Positions 52,047 to 59,811 of a stretch of 64,000 nucleotides of DNA are shown here, piece after piece. Position 1 is the stretch's first letter, and every line of letters starts with the position of its first letter. Below the pieces are notes generated by a model. It was not told the DNA's origin. It was given only the letters and a program-made list of their open reading frames with translations, and ran no database searches. The stretch covers positions 1 through 64,000 of the forward strand of contig JAIPBU010000021.1 of the NCBI GenBank assembly GCA_021738535.1, given 5' to 3'. The DNA is from Bacteroidales bacterium. Lineage in GTDB: Bacteria; Bacteroidota; Bacteroidia; Bacteroidales; VadinHA17. Made by a program: the position numbers and the translations under genes.

Positions 52047-54428
52047 ATGAAAACAGTAAATCTGATAATCATTGCCATTTTTTCTTTACTGGTGTCCTGT
52101 GAAAGTACTGAAAAATTCAGGCCAGTTGATTATGTTGATCCGCAAATTGGCTCCGTGCATGGCAGGTGGTTCTTTTATACCCCCGCTGCAAGACCTTTCG
52201 GAATGGCTAAGCTGGCTCCTCATACCAATGCCTGGGGAAGCATGGGGAGCTGGCTTCCCTGTGGATATGATGACAGGCACAGATCAATTGAAGGATTTGG
52301 CCATTTCCATGAATTCCAGGTTGGGGGCCTGGTATTTATGCCGGTTACGGGTGAAATAAAAACTGTTCCCGGAACACTGGATAATCCTGATGCAGGCTAC
52401 AGGTCTCGTTTTTCCAGGGATACAGAAATCTCAAAGCCCGGGTATTATTCTGTTGTGTTGTCTGATTATGATATTAAAGCCGAAATAACATCTACTAAAA
52501 GGGTTGGTTATCACAGGTATACATACCCGGAGACAGAAAGTGCTGCTTTAATTATTGATATAGGTCATAAACAGGGCGAAAGTAGTGATGTAACAGAAGC
52601 TTTTATAGAAAAAGTGTCTGATACTGAGCTTGAAGGATACATTGAAACAAACCCTGAGTATATCAAGTTTTGTGATGCGGGTAACAGGGTGAAGATGTAT
52701 TTTTATATTAAGCTGGACAGGGAACCTGATTCATGGGGAATATTCGAAGGGGATACAGTGATTGCCGGGATTGATAAAACCAGGGCTGTTGCAAATGGCA
52801 TGTTTGTCAGGTTCAATGACTCAGGAGGTGAGCAAGTGCTTATAAGAAGCGGTTTATCTTATACTTCTGTAGAAAATGCAAGGCTTAATTATGAATCTGA
52901 AGCGCGTACTAAAAGCTTTGACCAGGTTGTGGATGATTCGCAAAATGCCTGGAACAATATGCTTTCAGTTATCATGGTTGAGGGTGGCAACAATGAGGAT
53001 AAGATCAAGTTTTACACAGGTCTTTACCATGCATTGCTGGGCCGCGGACTGGCAAGTGATGTTAACGGTATGTATCCCCGCAATGACGGAAGTGCAGGCA
53101 GGGTACCCCTGGATGACAATGGTGAGCCTTTATATAATCATTATAATACAGACGGCATATGGGGCGGATTCTGGAACCTGGGACAGCTATGGGCCCTGGC
53201 ATACCCGTGGTACCTTAGTGAATATATGCAATCAAACCTGGATTTCAGCGATGAAACAGGGTGGCTGCATGATGGGGTAGCTGCAGGTGCTTATGCCAAC
53301 GGAGTGCAGACCAATTATAATGGTCTTATGCTGGCAGCTGCTTATAACTGCGGTATCAGGGATTTTGATATCGAAAAAGCCTATGCAGCAGCATTAAAAA
53401 ATGAAACTGAATACAGTGGCAGGGATTTTGGTTCAGGTAAATATGATTTGCATTACTTTGTTAATAACGGATATATACCGTCCTATGACACAACCCTTTC
53501 GAATGGATGGGTTTTCAATTTCGGTGCATCACATACACTTGAGTTTTGCTTCAGTTCGTTTGCCGTGGCTGAATTTGCAAAAGCACTGGGCAGGGTAGAT
53601 GACTATGAAAAACTCATGAGCCAGGCCATAGCCTATAAAAGGATTTTTGACCCTGAAACAAAATTTGTCAGGCCCAGGAACGAGGATGGTTCCTTTATTG
53701 ATAATTTTGACCCCATGGAGCCCTGGAGAGGGTTCCAGGAAGGGAATGCGTTTCAGTATACCTGGTACGTTCCACATGATCCTGCGGGAATAATTGAACT
53801 TGTGGGAGAAGACCTTTTTAATGAGCGCCTGGAGAAAATGTTTACCGATGCACGGAAATCCGTTTTTGGAGGAGGAGAAGAGATTGACAGTTTCTCAGGA
53901 CTTGAAAAATTATATAACCATGGTAACCAGCCATGCCTGCACAATGCATGGTTGTTTAATTATTCCGGTAAGCCATGGCTTACACAGAAATGGGTGAGGC
54001 TGATCTGTGATGAATTTTACGGAACAGAACCTTTGCACGGCTATGGTTACGGTCAGGATGAGGACCAGGGCCAGCTGGGTGCCTGGTACGTGATGGCTTC
54101 ATTAGGTCTTTTTGATGTTTCCGGGCATGCTTTCAGTGAACCTGTTTATCAAATTGGAAGCCCTCTTTTTGACAGGGTTACAATAAAACTTGATCCGGAA
54201 TACTACCCGGGGAAAGAGCTTGTTATTACTACTGAAAACAATGTTCCGGGTAATAAATATGTGAAGGAGATTCAATTTAATGGACAGAAACTGGATAAAT
54301 ATTGGATTAAAAGAGCAGAGCTGCTAAATGGCGGAATATTGAAAATACGCCTTGTCAGTGAACCATCTAAGGATGACCGTCGCTTAAACCTTCCTCCTTC
54401 AATGAGCACAAAAACCGGCAGAGAATAG
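52047..54428 (+). CDS. GH92 alpha-mannosidase lipoprotein
   Basis: The 793-residue protein has a lipoprotein signal (MKTVNLIIIAIFSLLVSC; Cys18). The GH92 N-terminal beta domain follows (VDYVDPQIGSVHGRWFF, RPFGMAKLAPHTNAWGS, IEGFGHFHEFQVG), then the (alpha/alpha)6 domain (YHALLGRGLASDVNGMYPR, FQEGNAFQYTWYVPHD, GYGYGQDEDQGQLGAWYVMA). GH92 enzymes are calcium-dependent exo-alpha-mannosidases, often alpha-1,2. GGGAGGT lies 6-12 bases before the ATG, a strong Shine-Dalgarno sequence that is unusual for this phylum. No SusC/SusD pair is adjacent, so this is not a full polysaccharide utilisation locus. Confidence 0.93.
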   Translation: MKTVNLIIIAIFSLLVSCESTEKFRPVDYVDPQIGSVHGRWFFYTPAARPFGMAKLAPHTNAWGSMGSWLPCGYDDRHRSIEGFGHFHEFQVGGLVFMPVTGEIKTVPGTLDNPDAGYRSRFSRDTEISKPGYYSVVLSDYDIKAEITSTKRVGYHRYTYPETESAALIIDIGHKQGESSDVTEAFIEKVSDTELEGYIETNPEYIKFCDAGNRVKMYFYIKLDREPDSWGIFEGDTVIAGIDKTRAVANGMFVRFNDSGGEQVLIRSGLSYTSVENARLNYESEARTKSFDQVVDDSQNAWNNMLSVIMVEGGNNEDKIKFYTGLYHALLGRGLASDVNGMYPRNDGSAGRVPLDDNGEPLYNHYNTDGIWGGFWNLGQLWALAYPWYLSEYMQSNLDFSDETGWLHDGVAAGAYANGVQTNYNGLMLAAAYNCGIRDFDIEKAYAAALKNETEYSGRDFGSGKYDLHYFVNNGYIPSYDTTLSNGWVFNFGASHTLEFCFSSFAVAEFAKALGRVDDYEKLMSQAIAYKRIFDPETKFVRPRNEDGSFIDNFDPMEPWRGFQEGNAFQYTWYVPHDPAGIIELVGEDLFNERLEKMFTDARKSVFGGGEEIDSFSGLEKLYNHGNQPCLHNAWLFNYSGKPWLTQKWVRLICDEFYGTEPLHGYGYGQDEDQGQLGAWYVMASLGLFDVSGHAFSEPVYQIGSPLFDRVTIKLDPEYYPGKELVITTENNVPGNKYVKEIQFNGQKLDKYWIKRAELLNGGILKIRLVSEPSKDDRRLNLPPSMSTKTGRE

Positions 54429-54436
54429 TAAAAAAG

Positions 54437-54450
54437 TTGATTTAAATCAA
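54437..54450. promoter_or_regulatory. Perfect FNR-type palindrome TTGATTTAAATCAA
   Basis: TTGAT-TTAA-ATCAA matches the E. coli FNR consensus TTGAT-N4-ATCAA at all ten fixed positions. It starts 9 bases after the GH92 stop and is 131 bases before the first gene of the respiratory cluster. It is centred about 55-60 bases upstream of the start predicted from the TATATTTG box at 54488. An Fnr-type regulator is encoded at 63013. Binding is inferred. Confidence 0.75.
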
Positions 54451-54487
54451 TAAAAAACTCCATTAAGATCAGTTATTTACATGTGAA

Positions 54488-54495
54488 TATATTTG
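54488..54495 (+). promoter_or_regulatory. -7 box of the respiratory cluster (TATATTTG)
   Basis: An exact TAnnTTTG element lies 86 bases before the first ATG (54582). No TTTG is found at the -33 distance, which would fit a promoter needing an activator at the upstream FNR site. A perfect 7-base-arm inverted repeat (CTCATCT-TT-AGATGAG, 54513-54528) lies in the predicted leader. Confidence 0.55.
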
Positions 54496-54581
54496 CTGCC
54501 CGATATATGCACTCATCTTTAGATGAGATATATTTACCACATTATTAATACTTGGTTAATTATTCAGTAATCATACAGAAC

Positions 54582-54974
54582 ATGAGCAAAATAAGAGAGG
54601 GAGCCGTAGCAAATATTTGCTTTACATTATTTGTTTTGGCTTTAATAGGCTTGACCGCATGTGAAAAATACAGCTATGATCCACCAGTTTATGAACCTCC
54701 TGAAGCTGGTGAAGTGGTTTATTACGGACAGCAAATAGCCCCGTTGTTTGAAGAATACAACTGCACAGGTTGTCATGGCGGAGGTATTAGCCCGGACCTA
54801 AGACCGGCCAATTCATTTAAGGAGCTTACTGAAGGTGGTTACATTAATCTTGATGAACCTGAAGAAAGCGGTGTTGTAAAGAATTGTATTGATTATGAGC
54901 ATGGAGAAGAATGGGCTACAGATGATGTATGGCTTTTGCTTGACTGGATATACCTGGGAGCATCTGATAATTAA
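54582..54974 (+). CDS. Mono-haem c-type cytochrome lipoprotein
   Basis: The protein (130 residues from the ATG at 54582) has a signal with lipobox (FVLALIGLTAC) and one haem site, YNCTGCHGGGISPDLRP. The fold after the haem resembles small Bacteroidota cytochrome lipoproteins, but the usual Met axial ligand is missing; the region reads CIDYEHGEEWATDDVWLLL, where a His could replace it. It is the first gene of the respiratory cluster and probably outer-membrane bound. The 10 codons before this ATG are not signal-like. Its partner is unknown. Confidence 0.75.
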   Translation: MSKIREGAVANICFTLFVLALIGLTACEKYSYDPPVYEPPEAGEVVYYGQQIAPLFEEYNCTGCHGGGISPDLRPANSFKELTEGGYINLDEPEESGVVKNCIDYEHGEEWATDDVWLLLDWIYLGASDN

Positions 54975-55003
54975 AATTGTTAAAACAAAATAAACCGACT
55001 GCA

Positions 55004-55870
55004 ATGAAAAAAATACTCTCATTACTATTTCTGGCATTACTTACCCTGCCTTTGTTATCACAGGATGAAGAGGAAGATTACCCGGTAATGTATACTTTTG
55101 AAACGGGAATGCTAGCCGATAACCAGACTGTTATGACCCCTTACAAAGGGATGATAGAGTTTCAAATCCAACACCGTTTCGGCCTGGTGACAAACGGTCA
55201 TCAATCATTATACGGTATTTACTCTCCTTCAAATATAAGGCTGGGTCTGAATTACGGTGTCACAGACAGATTAATGCTGGGAGCCGGAGCAACCAAGGAC
55301 CTTAATTTCTGGGACCTGAGTGGTAAGTACGCCATTTTACAACAAACCGAATCGGGAGCAATGCCTGTATCACTTACTTATTATGGTAATATTGGTGTTG
55401 AAGCAAGAGCTGATAATAATTTTGGTCCGCCCGAAGAATTCAAGTTTTATCATAAGTACTCCTATTTTAACCAGCTTATTGTGGCAAGGAAATTTTCAGA
55501 AACTATTTCTTTACAGCTGGCTCCTACCTTTATATGGTTTAATGCTGTTGAAACAGGATATAACAATGCCAATTTCGGATTGCACGCAGGGGGTAAATGG
55601 ACCTTTGTTCCTACTCATTCACTGATTTTTGAATATGACTACCTGTTTACACCTCCCGATACAGATCCTGACGGTGATGGCACAGATAATTTTGAGAGGA
55701 CGCTTCCCCAGATTGTAGTGGGATGGGAAAAAGGAACAGCTACCCATGCTTTCCAGCTTTTCTTTGCAAACTATAAAGCCATTATCGGGCAAAGGAATTT
55801 TGTTTATAACAAGAATGATTTCTGGGAAGGAGAATTTCTTGTTGGTATGAATGTTACAGTAAGATTCTAA
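55004..55870 (+). CDS. DUF5777-type outer membrane beta-barrel protein
   Basis: The protein (288 residues from the ATG at 55004) has a signal peptide (MKKILSLLFLALLTLPLLSQ). Amphipathic strands typical of a barrel follow, with IEFQIQHRFGLVTNGHQSLY, SNIRLGLNYGVTDRLMLGAG and a C-terminal strand ending in Phe (MNVTVRF). This is the pattern of the DUF5777 family, whose genes sit beside c-type cytochromes in Bacteroidota. A pore or sheath for an electron-transfer protein is possible but unproven. It lies 29 bases after the mono-haem lipoprotein gene and 12 before the multihaem gene. Confidence 0.75.
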   Translation: MKKILSLLFLALLTLPLLSQDEEEDYPVMYTFETGMLADNQTVMTPYKGMIEFQIQHRFGLVTNGHQSLYGIYSPSNIRLGLNYGVTDRLMLGAGATKDLNFWDLSGKYAILQQTESGAMPVSLTYYGNIGVEARADNNFGPPEEFKFYHKYSYFNQLIVARKFSETISLQLAPTFIWFNAVETGYNNANFGLHAGGKWTFVPTHSLIFEYDYLFTPPDTDPDGDGTDNFERTLPQIVVGWEKGTATHAFQLFFANYKAIIGQRNFVYNKNDFWEGEFLVGMNVTVRF

Positions 55871-55882
55871 AGAACTATTTAT

Positions 55883-56866
55883 ATGAAAATTGCACTAACA
55901 TCATTAATTGTGGCACTTATTTCTGTTATCTCATTAACAGATAAACATGCCCCTGTGCTGCAGGAGCCACAGGATGAATACCAGGTGGAAAAGGGCAGGG
56001 AGAATAATATTTTTGCCGAGGATAATGAGAATTGCCTCGTTTGTCATGGGGAGGAATATTATCAACTTTCGGATACAGCCCAGGACAAATCAGAAAGAAG
56101 GATTATGCCTTCCAATTATTATGTCGACAGGGATGAATATTACCAATCCAATCACTGGAGCTTTGGTTGCCTGGATTGTCATCCCTACGATTTCGAAAAG
56201 TTTCCCCATCCAACCTCGGCACGGCTTGAAGAGCCTTTTCATTGTAATGACTGCCATGGCTTTGATGAACAGTATGCGCATTATCATTTTGATGAAATAA
56301 CAGAGGAATATAACGAGAGTGTTCATGATGACATTGAAGGTTTCTCATGCTGGAAGTGCCATGACCCTCACAGCTATGAGATTACAATACGAACTTCAGA
56401 GAATCTTGAAGAAACTATACTCTACGACAATAATATATGCCTGGAATGTCATGCAAATTATGATAAGTTTCAGCTATTGAGTAGCAGGGATGAGATAAGG
56501 ATAGTATCGAGCCACGACTGGCTTCCGAACCAGGCGGCCCATTTTAAATCTGTGCGATGCATAGAGTGCCATACCGAGATCAGCGACAGCTTGCTTGTGG
56601 CACACAAATTGCGTCCTGCCGATAAGGCTGTAAAACGCTGTACAGAGTGTCATACATCAAATTCACGTTTACTGGCTACTCTTTATAAATTTCAAAGTAA
56701 AAAAATCAGGAATGATGCCGGTTTTGTTAATGGTGTTATACTGAATCAGTCATATGTAATAGGAGCAAACAGAAACCCTGCAATTAATATGCTGAGCTTT
56801 ATTATTTTCGGTGGGGTCGTACTGGTTATTATATTTCACATATTCATGAGGCTAATAAAAAAATAA
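55883..56866 (+). CDS. Seven-haem c-type cytochrome with C-terminal membrane anchor
   Basis: The 327-residue protein has an N-terminal signal sequence, seven CxxCH sites (CLVCH, CLDCH, CNDCH, CWKCH, CLECH, CIECH, CTECH) and a single hydrophobic helix near the C-terminus (MLSFIIFGGVVLVIIFHIF) followed by a basic tail. The topology is periplasmic haems on a C-terminal tail anchor. Free histidines between the motifs (for example NHWSFG, AHYHFDE, AAHFKS) fit bis-His ligation. The next gene (7-base gap) is a b-type cytochrome, so it probably takes electrons from quinol through that partner and NrfD. No catalytic reductase signature is seen. Confidence 0.88.
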   Translation: MKIALTSLIVALISVISLTDKHAPVLQEPQDEYQVEKGRENNIFAEDNENCLVCHGEEYYQLSDTAQDKSERRIMPSNYYVDRDEYYQSNHWSFGCLDCHPYDFEKFPHPTSARLEEPFHCNDCHGFDEQYAHYHFDEITEEYNESVHDDIEGFSCWKCHDPHSYEITIRTSENLEETILYDNNICLECHANYDKFQLLSSRDEIRIVSSHDWLPNQAAHFKSVRCIECHTEISDSLLVAHKLRPADKAVKRCTECHTSNSRLLATLYKFQSKKIRNDAGFVNGVILNQSYVIGANRNPAINMLSFIIFGGVVLVIIFHIFMRLIKK

Positions 56867-56872
56867 AATAAA

Positions 56873-57499
56873 ATGTCAAATCGTATCTATTTATACCCTG
56901 TGTGGATCAGAATATGGCACATAATAAATGCCATCCTGTTCCTTGTTCTTATTTTTACAGGTATTGCACTTCGGTTTGCCGGACAGGAAAATGCTGTTTC
57001 ACTGATCAGGTTTGATCAGGCTGTAGCATGGCATAATGTAGCTGCTATTATACTTACAGCATCCTATGTCATTTTTGTCATTGGCAACGCAATTTCCCGT
57101 AATGGCCGCTATTACAGAATTAAAAAGGAGAATTTCTGGACTGAACTGATAGCGCAGTTCAAGTTTTATGCCTTTGGTATGTTCAGAAAAGAAAAGCATC
57201 CTTTTCCTGTGAATGAGGAAAGAAAATTCAATCCCCTGCAAAAGATATCTTATGTGCTGGCAATGTATGCAGGAATGCCTGTTCTGATCATTACAGGTTT
57301 CGGATTGCTTTTTCCGGAAATTCTTATACAGCAGTTTTTTGGGATCAGCGGACTTTTAATTACAGATGTATTGCATTTTAGTATAGGATTCATATTGTCG
57401 GTTTTCCTGATTGTGCATGTATATACCTGCACATTGGGACAAAAGCCGGGAACATTATTTAAGAGTATGATGAACGGGTATCATGAAGAACATGATTAA
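56873..57499 (+). CDS. Cytochrome b561-like quinol-linked membrane subunit
   Basis: The 208-residue protein has four main membrane helices and histidines placed as haem b ligands: RIWHIINAILF (helix 1), AVAWHNVAAI (helix 2), DVLHFSIGFIL (helix 3-4) and LIVHVYTCTLG (last helix). The overall form is that of formate dehydrogenase gamma and Ni-Fe hydrogenase b subunits. It sits between the seven-haem cytochrome and the Tat-exported ferredoxin, so it should pass electrons between the menaquinone pool and the periplasmic haems. Confidence 0.87.
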   Translation: MSNRIYLYPVWIRIWHIINAILFLVLIFTGIALRFAGQENAVSLIRFDQAVAWHNVAAIILTASYVIFVIGNAISRNGRYYRIKKENFWTELIAQFKFYAFGMFRKEKHPFPVNEERKFNPLQKISYVLAMYAGMPVLIITGFGLLFPEILIQQFFGISGLLITDVLHFSIGFILSVFLIVHVYTCTLGQKPGTLFKSMMNGYHEEHD

Positions 57500-57513
57500 G
57501 ATAAAGACCATTT

Positions 57514-58473
57514 ATGAGTGACCATGATAATAAAAAATCGAGAAGAAAATTCCTTAAAAACGTAGGTGCCGGTCTGGGTGCCCTGTCACTTTCAGGAGCA
57601 GGGGCAATAGCCGGAAATAAGATTACTGAGGCCCCGGGCGGCAAAGTAAAGGTGCTGACTGCTGAGGGTAAACTGGTGGAAGTGTCCAGGGATGCTCTGA
57701 AAGACGTTAAAAGGGTAACAAATGAGAAAAGAGAAACAGCCAGGGAGGGTCTTCCCAACAGGAAGTTCATAATGGTTATTGATCTTGCCAAATGCGCAAA
57801 TGCCAGGAAATGCATTGATGCATGCCAGGAAGGTCATATGCTTCCAAAAACACATGAATGGATCCAGTTGTATTCAATACAGGAGGCTGAACATACAGCT
57901 CCTTACTGGATGCCCAGACCCTGTTTTCACTGTGACAACCCTTTATGTGTCAGTGTATGCCCGGTTGGAGCAACATATAAAAGAGATGATGGTATTGTGC
58001 TCGTAGACAGCAACAGGTGCATTGGTTGCAAATTTTGCATGACAGGCTGTCCATATTCTGCCAGGTCATTTCACTGGAAGGATCCTGAAGCAGAAGTCCC
58101 GGAAGATCACGTGTATGATCCGGAGCTTAATATTCCACCTGTTGAGGGTACAGTAGGTAAATGCGTGTTTTGTGCCGATAAATTGAGGAATAATGAATTG
58201 CCTCGTTGTGTGTCTGCCTGCCCGATGGGAGCACTGTATTTTGGTGATATGGTGGAAGATGCAATAACTAACGGACAGGAAACGTTAAGGTTTTCCAGGG
58301 TTATGGAGGAAAAGCATGGATACAGGTACATGGAGGAGCTGGGTACACATCCAAGTGTATATTATCTGCCACCTGTAGACCGACTATTCGATTATGACAG
58401 CGGGATGGAGGGTCTGAGTGAACAGGACAAGAAAAGATATAAGAAAACAGGCCCCAGGGGTAAGAAAAAATAA
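57514..58473 (+). CDS. Tat-exported NrfC/HybA-like four-cluster ferredoxin
   Basis: The 319-residue protein starts with a twin-arginine signal (KKSRRKFLKNVGAGLGALSL) and so folds before export. The core has four cluster motifs: CANARKCIDAC (94-104), CFHCDNPLCVSVCPVGA, CIGCKFCMTGCPYSA and CVFCADKLRNNELPRCVSAC. The first motif has Ala97 where the second Cys normally stands, leaving three cysteines. Partners of this type carry electrons between NrfD-like quinol sites and periplasmic enzymes; here nrfD follows by 15 bases. No molybdopterin subunit is next to it. Confidence 0.9.
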   Translation: MSDHDNKKSRRKFLKNVGAGLGALSLSGAGAIAGNKITEAPGGKVKVLTAEGKLVEVSRDALKDVKRVTNEKRETAREGLPNRKFIMVIDLAKCANARKCIDACQEGHMLPKTHEWIQLYSIQEAEHTAPYWMPRPCFHCDNPLCVSVCPVGATYKRDDGIVLVDSNRCIGCKFCMTGCPYSARSFHWKDPEAEVPEDHVYDPELNIPPVEGTVGKCVFCADKLRNNELPRCVSACPMGALYFGDMVEDAITNGQETLRFSRVMEEKHGYRYMEELGTHPSVYYLPPVDRLFDYDSGMEGLSEQDKKRYKKTGPRGKKK

Positions 58474-58488
58474 AATACACTTATTATT

Positions 58489-59811
58489 ATGGAAATAAGG
58501 AATAAGAGCCTTCTAAAAGATTTTACTTCGGAGATTGTAACTACATCAAGAAAATGGTACCTGCTCTTTGGTTTTTTTGTGATAATCTGGGCATTGGGAG
58601 TATATGCCCTTGTCCTTCAGATCGACAAAGGGCATGTAGTTACCGGTATGAGAGATAATGTAGTCTGGGGAGTATATATAGTAAACTTTATCTTCTTTAT
58701 GGGACTGAGTTATGCCGGGGCGCTGATTTCCGGGGTACTGCACCTTTTTAAATCCCCCTGGCGGGCTCCCGTAATTAGATTCGCAGAGCTTATAACAGTT
58801 ATATCCCTGTGTGTGGGGCCATTCTTTATATTTTTCTGTATTGGCAGACTGGACCGGCTGCCTTTTTTGTTCGCATATCCACGTATACAATCTCCAATTA
58901 CCTGGGATGTCATTGCAATATGCACTGACCTTATAGGATGTTTTATATTTCTATATCTCTCACTTATAGAGGATTTTGCTATCCTGCGAGATACAAAAGA
59001 TATTAGCTTCAAACCATGGAAAAGAAAGTTGTATGAAGTACTGGCGCTGGGATACCAGGGTACGGAGAAACAATATAAATTACTTTCAAGAGCAAAGAAT
59101 ATCATGGCTGCAATGATCATTGCAATTGCCATAATTGTATATTCAGTACTGGCATGGATTTTCGGAGTTACATTGCAACCTGGCTGGCATAGTACCATAT
59201 TTGGTCCCTATTTTGTGATCGCCGCCGTTTTTTCAGGTACGGGACTGCTGATCATACTGATGCAGATATTCCGTAAGATATACAGGCTTGAAAAGTATAT
59301 TACAAAGAAACATTTCGTAAATGTAGGCGTATTGTTGCTGATTATAGCTGCTTTCTATGGCTACTTTACATTTAGTGACTATCTTACCAAGTGGTATGGC
59401 TCGGTGAAAATGGACAAATTACTTATTGATAAATTGTTCGAGGATTACTACTTCCTGTTTATTTTCGCAAATTACCTGGGTATCCTTATTCCAATTATAA
59501 TAGTAGGAATACCGAAGTTCAGAAACATCAGGAATATTGTTATAGCTGCTGTTATAGCGCTTCTTGGTTTGTGGATAAACCGTTATATTATTGTGGTACC
59601 TACCCTGGAAACCCCTTTTCTGCCAATACAGGATTACAGGCCGGATTTTATTAAGTATTCACCTACCTGGGTTGAATGGGCCTTAACAGCTGCAGGGGTA
59701 GCCGTCTTTGGAATTTTTATGATGCTGGTATCCAAGATAGCCCCTCTGGTTTCAATCTCGGAAATGAAAAGCACAGAGAACAATAAAATAACTTTAACAC
59801 CGGAAGTATGA
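58489..59811 (+). CDS. nrfD: NrfD-family polysulfide reductase-like membrane subunit
   Basis: The 440-residue protein has about ten membrane helices. It begins with a cytoplasmic tail and the NrfD wording VVTGMRDNVVWGVYIVNFIF, continuing FMGLSYAGALISGVLHLFKS and FAYPRIQSPITWDVIAICTD. NrfD proteins oxidise or reduce quinol without bound haem and, in some complexes, may move protons. It pairs with the ferredoxin gene before it. Its last four bases overlap the next gene, so the 291-residue protein is translationally coupled to it. Confidence 0.92.
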   Translation: MEIRNKSLLKDFTSEIVTTSRKWYLLFGFFVIIWALGVYALVLQIDKGHVVTGMRDNVVWGVYIVNFIFFMGLSYAGALISGVLHLFKSPWRAPVIRFAELITVISLCVGPFFIFFCIGRLDRLPFLFAYPRIQSPITWDVIAICTDLIGCFIFLYLSLIEDFAILRDTKDISFKPWKRKLYEVLALGYQGTEKQYKLLSRAKNIMAAMIIAIAIIVYSVLAWIFGVTLQPGWHSTIFGPYFVIAAVFSGTGLLIILMQIFRKIYRLEKYITKKHFVNVGVLLLIIAAFYGYFTFSDYLTKWYGSVKMDKLLIDKLFEDYYFLFIFANYLGILIPIIIVGIPKFRNIRNIVIAAVIALLGLWINRYIIVVPTLETPFLPIQDYRPDFIKYSPTWVEWALTAAGVAVFGIFMMLVSKIAPLVSISEMKSTENNKITLTPEV

